6,889 bases of DNA from an uncultured Verrucomicrobiota bacterium (GTDB taxonomy: Bacteria; Verrucomicrobiota; Verrucomicrobiia; Limisphaerales; UBA1096): positions 1 to 6,889 of the forward strand of contig CAJWPV010000074.1 of NCBI GenBank assembly GCA_913045395.1, given 5' to 3'. Below, one piece after another: positions 1-6,700 of this stretch. Within the stretch, counting starts at the first letter, position 1; every line of letters begins with the position of its first letter. Below the pieces are notes generated by a model. That model was not told where the DNA came from, made no database searches, and was given only the letters and a program-made list of their open reading frames with translations. A program made the translations under genes and the position numbers.

Positions 1-516
1 CCATTTGTCCAAATCGGCCACGACGACCTGTTTTCCGTTTAGTACGACTTCTACCGCCGAGCCGTTGACGGTGAGTTTCATGTGATTCCACTCACCAACC
101 GGCTTGGTTGGATTCGAGCTTGGCGCCAACGCGTCGTACAGTGCTCCGCAGTCGTGCTTGCCCACCTTGGCCTTGCCGTGTGAATCAAAAATCTGAATCT
201 CGAAACCGCCCTGCACTGCGTTTTTCGGGTCGGTGCGGAAAAACACGCCGCTGTTGCATCGCTTGGACATCTTGAAGTCGAGTGCCAACTCGAAGTTGTC
301 GTAATTGCGCTTGCTCCAGATGTAGCCGCCCGGCTTGTTGCTTGGCCCGAGCACTCCGTCCTTCGCCTCCCATGCGCCGGGCTTTTGCTGTGTCCAGTTT
401 TTCAGGTCTTTGCCATCGAACAGCTTGACGGCTTTTTCGCCATCGGCAGCCTGTCCGGTGTTCCAAGCCAAGCCGGCGACCAACGCTAGCGCCCAGTTGA
501 TGATTCGTTTTTTCAT
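1..516 (-). CDS. Secreted DUF1080 (3-keto-disaccharide hydrolase family) protein, C-terminus cut by window edge
   Basis: The frame is open from an ATG at 516 to the left edge, giving 172 residues with no stop, so the 3' end is missing. The N-terminus (MKKRIINWALALVAGLAW) is a Sec signal peptide: basic start, hydrophobic core, likely cleavage after GQA near residue 23. After it come hallmarks of PF06439: KLFDGKDLKNW, a DGVLGP strand, FELALDFKM, CNSGVFFRTDP, GGFEIQIFD, WNHMKLTVNG and VVLNGKQV. This is a concanavalin-like beta-sandwich; relatives are usually about 220-260 residues, so perhaps 50 or more are missing. Members of the family cleave 3-keto-glycosides made by a partner dehydrogenase, and many are uncharacterised. 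There is no clear ribosome binding site. The gene follows nadA in the same orientation after a 70-base gap with a probable terminator, so it is probably transcribed separately. The family call is firm; substrate is unknown. Confidence 0.9.
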   Translation of the reverse strand, partial: MKKRIINWALALVAGLAWNTGQAADGEKAVKLFDGKDLKNWTQQKPGAWEAKDGVLGPSNKPGGYIWSKRNYDNFELALDFKMSKRCNSGVFFRTDPKNAVQGGFEIQIFDSHGKAKVGKHDCGALYDALAPSSNPTKPVGEWNHMKLTVNGSAVEVVLNGKQVVVADLDKW

Positions 517-556
517 GTCGAGAATGTGTGGAGAAAATTAATACATGGCTGGCCGC

Positions 557-582
557 AAAAAGCAACCCGCTTGACCAAGCGG
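557..582 (-). terminator. Probable intrinsic terminator after nadA
   Basis: Read on the minus strand, this is a 6-bp GC-rich stem (CCGCTT / AAGCGG) with the four-base loop GGTC, followed five bases later by TTTTT and then GC. It begins five bases beyond the nadA stop codon, the expected position for a Rho-independent terminator. The U-run is short and offset from the stem, so efficiency may be modest. The stem-loop centre reads CTTGGTCAAG, a one-base variant of the TTGGCCAA palindrome that recurs through the window. Confidence 0.5.
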
Positions 583-586
583 CTGG

Positions 587-1576
587 TTACCTCGCGGAAA
601 TGACAAGCATCCGCTCAATCGGTTGGCGCGCGCGATCGATAACCTCGTCGGCGAGCATTACTTCCGGCGTGCGATTGGCCAAGCAGTCATACAGTTTTTC
701 GAGTGTGTTCATTTTCATGAAGCGACACTCGTTGCAGGCACACTTCTCGGTTGGTGCAGGGATGAACTGTTTCTCAGGGCACTCCTTCTGCAGTCGGTGT
801 AGCATGCCTACCTCGGTGGCAATAATCACCGCCTTAGCCCGTGAGGCGCGACAGAAATGAATCATTTTCTCAGTCGAACAAACCTCGTCGGCCAGCATGC
901 GAACAGCCTTGGTGCACTCGGGATGCGCCACGAGCGGCGCATCGGGGTGTTCGCGACGAATCCGCGTGACGCTCTCGTGCGTCCATTCGACATGAACGTA
1001 ACAGTTGCCCTGCCATAGTGTCATCGGGCGCCCGGTCTGCTCGATCACCCATGCTCCGAGATTCTCGTCCGGTACGAACAACAGGTCGCGATCCGCCGGC
1101 GCGGCCCTTACGATTTTCTTCGCATTGCCGCTGGTACAGATCACGTCGCTCAACGCCTTAACCTCAGCACTGCAGTTGACGTAGGCAATGGTGTAAAAGT
1201 TGGGGTTGGTCGCCTGCAGTTCGCGCAACCTGTCCGGCGGGCAACTCTCCTCAAGGGAGCAACCGGCGTCGAGGTCCGGCAGTAGGACGGTTTTTTTTGG
1301 CGATAAAATTTTTGCCGTCTCCGCCATGAAGTGAACGCCGCAAAAGACGATGACATCCGCATTGGTCTCGGCGGCCTGCCGTGAAAGGCCAAGCGAGTCA
1401 CCCACATAATCCGCCAAGTCCTGAATCTCGGGCACCTGATAATTATGCGCTAGGATCACAGCGTTGAGTTGCTCCTTGAGTTGGAGAATCTCCCGCGAGA
1501 GCATATCAAGTCGATCGGGCGGCGTGCGACGCTCCACGCGGAAACCGGCGGCCGCACTTGGCTGGATCTCGCTCAT
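587..1576 (-). CDS. nadA: Quinolinate synthase NadA
   Basis: NadA condenses iminoaspartate with dihydroxyacetone phosphate to give quinolinate, the precursor of NAD, in the cytoplasm with an oxygen-sensitive [4Fe-4S] cluster. Numbered from the ATG at 1576 (329 residues), the family signatures are ILAHNYQVPEIQDLADYVGDS near 41-61, CGVHFMAETAKILSP near 79-93, DAGCSLEESCP, AHPECTKAV, TEVGMLH and the terminal CACNECRFMKMNTLEKL. The three cluster cysteines should be C106 (DAGC), C221 (PEC) and one of C279/C281/C284. The C-terminal CxCxxC arrangement resembles the E. coli type. The frame stays open upstream to a TTG at 1645 (352 residues), and an internal ATG at 1504 gives 305 residues. I prefer 1576 because it is an ATG and leaves room for a promoter before the divergent gene; no start has a good Shine-Dalgarno sequence. 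nadB and nadC are not visible. Confidence 0.95.
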   Translation of the reverse strand: MSEIQPSAAAGFRVERRTPPDRLDMLSREILQLKEQLNAVILAHNYQVPEIQDLADYVGDSLGLSRQAAETNADVIVFCGVHFMAETAKILSPKKTVLLPDLDAGCSLEESCPPDRLRELQATNPNFYTIAYVNCSAEVKALSDVICTSGNAKKIVRAAPADRDLLFVPDENLGAWVIEQTGRPMTLWQGNCYVHVEWTHESVTRIRREHPDAPLVAHPECTKAVRMLADEVCSTEKMIHFCRASRAKAVIIATEVGMLHRLQKECPEKQFIPAPTEKCACNECRFMKMNTLEKLYDCLANRTPEVMLADEVIDRARQPIERMLVISAR

Positions 1577-1668
1577 GTCGATCACGGCAAAAACTTTACG
1601 TCTCCGGCTTGGCCGGGTCAACCAGGGCTTGTTTCGCTTGGCCAAACGGGTAGTTTCGCCGGATCATA
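1577..1668. other. Divergent intergenic region between nadA and the Gfo/Idh/MocA gene
   Basis: This stretch must hold the control signals for both divergent genes if nadA starts at 1576. It contains one exact TTGGCCAA (1638-1645). At its right end the overlapping hexamers CATAAT (1665-1670, plus strand) and TATTAT (1671-1666, minus strand) each match the -10 consensus at five of six positions, but neither has a -35 hexamer at normal spacing. No riboswitch-like fold, operator or ribosome binding site could be recognised. A NadR- or NrtR/NiaR-type operator was not identifiable by eye. Confidence 0.4.
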
Positions 1669-2946
1669 ATAGGCAACACAGTCACCCGCCGCCGTTTCGT
1701 TCAGCAAACCGCTTTCACCATCCTCACCGCCGGCAGTGCCCGCACCTATGCCGCCAACGAGAAACTCGACATCGGTATCGTCGGCTTGGCCAACCGGGCC
1801 AAAGCCAATCTCAATGGGGTGGTCGGCGAGAACATCGTCTCACTGTGTGACGTGGACAGCAACTTCCTCTCCCACGAAGCCAGCCGATTTCCGCGTGCCC
1901 ACCGGTACGCAGATTTTCGACGGATGATCGGGCGCGAAAAGCTCGATGCGCTCGTCGTCAGCACGCCGGATCATACCCACGCCGTTGCAACCGCCACCGG
2001 GCTGCACCATGGGCTGCACGTTTATTGCGAAAAGCCACTGACTCGCACAGTGTCCGAGTGCCGCGCCGTCACCGAACTGGCCCGGCGCAAAAAGCTCATC
2101 ACGCAAATGGGTACGCAGATTCATGCCGGCGACAATTACCGGCGAGTCGTCGAACTGCTGCGCGCGGACGCCATCGGCACGGTGAAGGAAGTGCATGTCT
2201 GGGTCGGCGGAAACCTTGGTGGCGGCTCACGAGGAACTGAGAAACACAAAGTTCCAGCTAACCTCAATTATGATCTCTGGCTGGGGCCGACCCGTTATCA
2301 CGTTCCGTATCACCCGACACATCATCCGTTCAAGTGGCGCCAATGGTGGGACTTCGCCGGGGGCACGCTCGCCGACATGGGCTGCCACCACATCGACCTG
2401 AGCCACTGGGCGCTTGGCCTGCGGCACCCAGGCCGGATCGAGATCGTCAAGGGCCCCAAGCCCGACGCTGAGGCCACGCCGTACTCGCTGGTGGTTGATT
2501 TTCACTATCGGGCCCACGGCAAACAACCCGCCACCAAGCTGCGCTGGTATCATGGCAATGAGCGCCCGCCACACTTTGCCGAGGGACTCCTGCCCAAGTG
2601 GGGCAACGGCAGCCTGTTCGTCGGCAGCAAGGGCATGCTGCTCGCCGACTACGACAAGCACATGCTGCTGCCAGAAAAGGATTTCAGTGGTTACGAACGC
2701 CCCGAGCCCAGTATCTCCCGCTCGCTTGGCCATCACCGGGAGTGGATTCACGCCATCAAGACCGGCGGCAGCACGACCTGCAACTTCGACTACGCCGGAC
2801 CGCTGGCCGAGGTGGTGCTGCTCGGCAACATCGCTCACCGCACCGGCTCGGCCCTTGAGTGGGAGCATCGGAAAATGAAACTCACAGGCCACCCGGAAGC
2901 CGCTGAACACATGCAGCACCTCTACCGCGCCGGTTGGCATCTCTAA
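1669..2946 (+). CDS. Gfo/Idh/MocA family oxidoreductase with Tat signal; start codon irregular
   Basis: This is an NAD(P)-dependent sugar or cyclitol oxidoreductase (PF01408-type) of the exported planctomycete/Bacteroidetes subgroup. Counting from codon 1669 (425 residues), the order is: Tat motif TRRRFVQ near residues 6-12, hydrophobic segment AFTILTAGSA, probable cleavage after TYA, Rossmann strand KLDIGIVG near 32-39, LCDVD, VSTPDHTHA, the catalytic-lysine motif CEKPLT (lysine near 122), and the C-terminal GGTLADMGCHHIDLSHWAL near 231-249. The C-terminal domain ends with LEWEHRKMKLTG, usual for the family. The first in-frame ATG/GTG/TTG after the upstream stop (1651-1653) is TTG 1786, which would remove the Tat signal and much of the first Rossmann strand. 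I therefore place the start at ATA 1669, one base from ATG; this is an inference. The TTG-start version is 386 residues. frr follows 76 bases downstream in the same direction. Substrate unknown; a glycoside 3-dehydrogenase is plausible because of the nearby DUF1080 gene. Confidence 0.88.
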   Translation: MGNTVTRRRFVQQTAFTILTAGSARTYAANEKLDIGIVGLANRAKANLNGVVGENIVSLCDVDSNFLSHEASRFPRAHRYADFRRMIGREKLDALVVSTPDHTHAVATATGLHHGLHVYCEKPLTRTVSECRAVTELARRKKLITQMGTQIHAGDNYRRVVELLRADAIGTVKEVHVWVGGNLGGGSRGTEKHKVPANLNYDLWLGPTRYHVPYHPTHHPFKWRQWWDFAGGTLADMGCHHIDLSHWALGLRHPGRIEIVKGPKPDAEATPYSLVVDFHYRAHGKQPATKLRWYHGNERPPHFAEGLLPKWGNGSLFVGSKGMLLADYDKHMLLPEKDFSGYERPEPSISRSLGHHREWIHAIKTGGSTTCNFDYAGPLAEVVLLGNIAHRTGSALEWEHRKMKLTGHPEAAEHMQHLYRAGWHL

Positions 2947-2950
2947 ACGC

Positions 2951-2994
2951 CACTTGGCCAAGTGCTTGGTCAAGTGCACGAAAAACTGGCCAAG
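2951..2994. repeat. Intergenic palindrome and tandem 12-mer repeat upstream of frr
   Basis: Bases 2951-2964 (CACTTGGCCAAGTG) form a perfect 14-bp palindrome. Bases 2953-2964 and 2965-2976 are adjacent 12-mers, CTTGGCCAAGTG and CTTGGTCAAGTG, differing at one position. A third, shorter relative (CTGGCCAAG) lies at 2986-2994. The block begins four bases after the oxidoreductase stop codon and ends 28 bases before the frr ATG. It could fold as a hairpin at the oxidoreductase mRNA end, but no T-run follows, so it is not a standard intrinsic terminator. A dimeric-protein binding site is another possibility. Confidence 0.7.
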
Positions 2995-3022
2995 CCATTT
3001 AGCCGCATGCTAGATTTCCGCC

Positions 3023-3583
3023 ATGCCAATCGACCAAGTACTCAAGGAAACCGAGGAAAAGATGGCCAAGTCCGAAATGGCTATGCTGCATGAATTCGAG
3101 GGAGTCCGCACTGGCAAAGCCAACCCTGCATTGGTGGAAAACCTCATGGTGGATGCCTACGGGTCAAGCATGCGGATGCGCGACATGGCCGGCATCACTG
3201 CACCCGAGACGCGAATGATCCTTGTCCAGCCTTGGGATGCCAGCACAGTAGAGGCCATCTCCAAGGCCATCCAGGCCGCCAACCTCGGACTCAACCCCGC
3301 CATCGACGGCAAAGTTATCCGCCTCGTCCTGCCGGAACTCAGCCAGGAACGCCGCGAGGAACTCGTCAAGGTGGCCAGGAAGATCACCGAGGACAGCCGA
3401 GTGGCTATTCGTCACGTCCGCCGTGATGCCAAGGAGGGCCTAAAGAAATCAGCCAAGGAAGCCGGCGTCTCCGAGGACGAAATCAAGACCGCCGAGAAGC
3501 AGGTGCAAAAACTGACCGACGAGTTCATCAAAAAACTCGACGAACATCTCGCCGACAAGGAAAGGGAAATCCTTACGGTGTAA
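3023..3583 (+). CDS. frr: Ribosome recycling factor
   Basis: RRF works with EF-G and GTP in the cytoplasm to split the post-termination ribosome so subunits can be reused. The 186-residue product matches the usual length (185 in E. coli) and aligns along its whole length. Visible hallmarks are VRTGKANPALVENL near 28-41 (helix 1 into domain II), the domain II beta region with DAYGSSMRMRDMAGI and ILVQPWDAS, ANLGLNP near 86-92, VIRLVLPELSQERREEL near 98-114, VAIRHVRRDAKE near 127-138 (the conserved arginine pair of helix 3), and the C-terminal QKLTDEFIKKLDEHLADKE helix. The ATG at 3023 is the natural start and agrees with family length, although it lacks a Shine-Dalgarno sequence. In many bacteria frr follows pyrH; here the gene upstream is the oxidoreductase and pyrH is not in the window. 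It converges with the large cytochrome gene. Confidence 0.97.
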   Translation: MPIDQVLKETEEKMAKSEMAMLHEFEGVRTGKANPALVENLMVDAYGSSMRMRDMAGITAPETRMILVQPWDASTVEAISKAIQAANLGLNPAIDGKVIRLVLPELSQERREELVKVARKITEDSRVAIRHVRRDAKEGLKKSAKEAGVSEDEIKTAEKQVQKLTDEFIKKLDEHLADKEREILTV

Positions 3584-3705
3584 GCTCAAGTATCTCCCTT
3601 GAATACAGAAATATTCAATCCCGAGAATAGAACAGTTATACTCGCGATGAATTTATCGCCCGTCGTGGCAAGTGTTGATTTCATTGACCACTAAAAAGGC
3701 GCGTG
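3584..3705. other. Convergent spacer with two small hairpins
   Basis: This AT-richer spacer separates the 3' ends of frr and the cytochrome gene. It holds two inverted repeats: 3599-3618 (stem TTGAATA / TATTCAA, loop of six) and 3644-3659 (stem GCGAT / ATCGC, loop of six). Neither is followed by a T-run on the plus strand, so they are weak candidates for frr transcript ends. On the minus strand a TTTTT run (3693-3697) lies shortly after the cytochrome stop codon but has no convincing stem before it. No gene of credible length is present. Confidence 0.4.
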
Positions 3706-6700
3706 TCAGTCCTTCGCTACCACCTTGGTTGACTCTTCCGGCGGGGTGAATTTGTGGAGGAGTTTCCCGGTCTCAAGTTCCCAGACACGGAGAATCCCGT
3801 CGAAGCCGCCAGCGACTGCCAGTTTACCGTCCGGCGTCACGTCGCTGGTGTGCATATAGGAGCCGGTGTCCGGCAGACGCCGCACTTCACCGCCGTCCTC
3901 CTTCACCACCTTGACGACATTATCGCCGGCTGAGACGACCGCCTGTGTCCCGATGCCGAGGAAGTGTACGGAGGTGACTTCCTTGTTGAATCCGCTGAAC
4001 GATTTTTTTTGCTCTCCGTTGAGCAGGTTCCAGATTTTCACCGCCTTGTCGGCACCAACACTGCCCAGTACCCGACCGTTGCGCTGCCAACTCACTCCCA
4101 ACACATGGCCGGTGTGCCCTTCCAGCGCACGGAGTTCCCTGCCCCGGTTGGTCTCAAAGATTCGCGCGAAGCGGTCAGTGCCACCGGAGGCCAACTGGCT
4201 GCCGTCCGGCGAAAAGGCCAGCGCGCAAACCGTGTCGCTGTGCGCCCCGGGAATCCGCAATTCCTCGGAGCCGTCCTCCAGGTTCCAGATATAAATCTCG
4301 CCGCCGCGTGACGGAAAGCCACCGCCGGTGGCCAGCCATTTGCCGTCGGGGCTGAAATCGAGCGCGATCACCCGATCCTCGAACGGCGAGTCGCTGCCAC
4401 CGCCACCGATTGAACGCGCCAACGTCCAACCCGGCTCTGCCGCTAGCACCGACATTTCAGGCGAACCCCCAGCCAAAGCCAGGCGGTTGCCAGGCAGCGC
4501 GCAAACAAATCGAGACGGGCGGGCGGCAGAGTTGTAGTCCTGCGAACGTGCTCCGCCCTCGCTTGCCCACGCCTGCAGTCGCCCCTCGACAGACAGCGTG
4601 TAAACCAGTGAACCGTCGTCCGAGTACGTGGCGTGGGCCCAATCCTGCATCCAGGCTGCTGCCGCCGCCTTGCCTTCGGTGATCGCGGCTTCGTGCCGAA
4701 CGGGCAGCTTGCCGGCCTCCGTCTGCTCGTCTCTGGCTTTTTTCAGGTTCGCCTCGGCCGTCTTTATGTTCTTGCCGGTGAAGCCGACCTCCGACTTTGC
4801 CAGGTCTATCTCGAGCTTGGCTTTGTCGATCGCACTGCCGGCGTCGGCGATTTTTTTATCGATATTTTTCTTCTCCTCGGGCGCTTTCTTTTGGCGTTCC
4901 TCGAGCTCGGCCAAGGCCTTGGCTTTACCGTCGAGACCTGTCTGCGCCGGCTTCACTTTCGCCTCGGCAGCGGCGAGCGACTGGGTCGCGGCTTGCAGCC
5001 CTGCTTCCGCCTTGGCCAATTGCTGCTTGACTGGGGCGTGCCGATCGAGTGCGGACTCGAACTCGCCGGCCTTGCGCTTGGCCAAGGCGGCGGCGACATC
5101 GGCCTGCGTTGTCAGTGTCTTTTCGCCCTTGGCCTTGTTGGCAGTGGCCCGGGCATCCGCCGCAAGCTGCCGGGCGTTTTGAGCGGCTGAGCCGAGCGCC
5201 ATCAACTCGTCGAACAACTTGGACTTGGCTGCGGCGACCTGATCCCTGGCCTGTGTAGCCTTGGCCTGGGTGTCCTTGGCTTGACTGACCTGTGCCTGCG
5301 CCGTCTTCAATGCTCCGTCAGCATCAGCCTTGTTTTTTTTCGCGGCCTCGATGTTGTTCGGCAACACGGCAATTTCGTTCGCCAGTTTTTTCAGACCGGC
5401 CTCCGCGTCGGTCTTCTCCTTCGTTTTGTCGGTCAAGGTTTTCTCGTGCTTGGCCAATGCCTCCGCTGCCTTTTTCGCGGCTTCCTGATCCTTTTTGAGT
5501 TCCTTCTCTTTGCTCTCGACGTTGGACTTGTGGTGGACGACCTCGGCCTTCACGAACGCCAACGCCTGCTCAGCGCGGGCCAGCGACTCGGCTGCGATTG
5601 GATTACCTTGCAACTGAGCGGTCATCGCCCATTTGTCCGTTTCCCAAAGTTTCGCCGTCGGGCCGCCGAGCGTCACGATTTGCTTGCCGTCGGCGCGAAC
5701 CCGCAACCCGGAAATCGGCGCTCCGTGGTCGATCTCATTTTGCACCTTACCGTCGCTGACATTCAGAACGATCGCCTTGCCATCGGCGCGCCCGGCCAAC
5801 ACTGCTTCGCCACCCGGCAATACCGCCAGTGCCGTGATGTCGCCCCCTGTCTTCCATTCATTCAAGACCCGGCCTGGGTTGATCGCAGCCCAAGCCCTGA
5901 TCACGCCATCGGGATGCGCCGAAACGAGTTGCCGGTCGTTCAACCAGGCAACAGCGCGCGCGCCCAGCGGCGACGACTCGCGGGTGGCACGCTCGCCGGT
6001 TGCTGTTTCCCAGGTGCGCACCCAGCCATCGTCGAACAGCACGGCGACTTTTTCGCCGTTTGGCGACAAAGCCAGTTGCCCGGCGGCCTGGCCTTGAATT
6101 TGGTCGTGCCAAAGCGGCAGGGTGCTTTGAAGGTCGATTGCCTGCACGCCCCCTGCCGAACCGGCAGCCACCAAGCGCGCTTGGCCAAGCGCGACACCGA
6201 TCGCCGTGACCGCCTCGCCGCGGGGGAGCAGGTTGAGGAGTTCATTGGCTGATGCCTGGTCACGACGCCAAAGCTTGGCCACGCGATACCCGCCGGAGGC
6301 CAGGGTTTGGCCATCGGGGCTGAATGAGAGCGACTGAACCACGTCGCGATGCGCCACGGCGGCCCCAGCGGGACTGCCCTTGGCCAAGGCAAAGTCGGCC
6401 AACCGTGCGGCCAGCCGTCGGGTTGGCAGATGGTAGACAAAAACCTGGTTGCCTCGACCACAAGCAGCGTACTGGCCGTCCGGCGAAATGGCGGTGGTGT
6501 AAATCGCATTAATAACGAAGGGAAGCGGACGCCACTTCAAATCCTGCGATACCAGCGGCACTTCGCCCGTAGCGCCCTCGTCGATCCACAGCCTGATAAG
6601 CCCAAGCTGGTGCGGCGTCAGCCTTTTGGCGCTGACCTTGTTTCGGCGGGGTGGCATGAACGGTTTCTCGATCTGCCGGACGTGCGCCATCAACCGACTT

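Larger units (their letters stand above)
675..6387. repeat. Dispersed palindromic octamer TTGGCCAA (nine copies)
   Basis: Exact copies of this self-complementary octamer start at 675, 1638, 1786, 2954, 5012, 5078, 5450, 6181 and 6380. From base composition about 0.1 copy would be expected in the window. Seven lie inside coding regions and two in intergenic DNA. Of the coding copies, six read Leu-Ala-Lys/Asn in one frame and one (6181) reads in another frame as Leu-Gly-Gln. Single-base variants (TTGGTCAA) occur at 2966 and, on the minus strand, at 571-578. The function is unknown. Confidence 0.75.

Noticed and set aside
185..565. Minus-strand open frame of 126 codons overlapping the DUF1080 gene
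   Set aside because: It is out of frame with the clear DUF1080 product, which has a signal peptide and family motifs in the other frame.
538..565. Possible promoter for the DUF1080 gene (minus strand TTGCTT, 16-base spacer, TATTAA)
   Set aside because: Only three and four of six consensus positions match, and it overlaps the probable nadA terminator.
2227..2979. Minus-strand open frame (250 codons) antisense to the oxidoreductase
   Set aside because: It lies opposite a conserved enzyme and has no family resemblance; it is a shadow of the real gene's codon pattern.
3001..3022. TAGATT hexamer just before the frr ATG as a leaderless promoter
   Set aside because: Only four of six positions match and no -35 element sits at normal spacing.
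3647..3694. Fifteen-codon ORF in the spacer after frr, just after a TATACT hexamer
   Set aside because: It is too short to judge, the hexamer would place the transcript start at or past the ATG, and there is no -35 partner or ribosome binding site.
4628..5190. Two overlapping plus-strand frames of about 185 codons within the coiled-coil region
   Set aside because: Their Ala/Ser/Leu-rich products mirror the Ala/Lys-rich coding on the other strand; no start signal or homology is visible.
5240..5300. Short internal DNA repetition encoding TQAKATQARDQ
   Set aside because: It is typical low-complexity coiled-coil sequence and not a tandem repeat at the DNA level.
5281..6252. Long plus-strand open frame (323 codons) antisense to the cytochrome gene
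   Set aside because: Its product has no recognisable domain and is low in credible motifs, while the opposite strand encodes clear WD40 blades and coiled coil. Long antisense frames are expected in GC-rich coding DNA.
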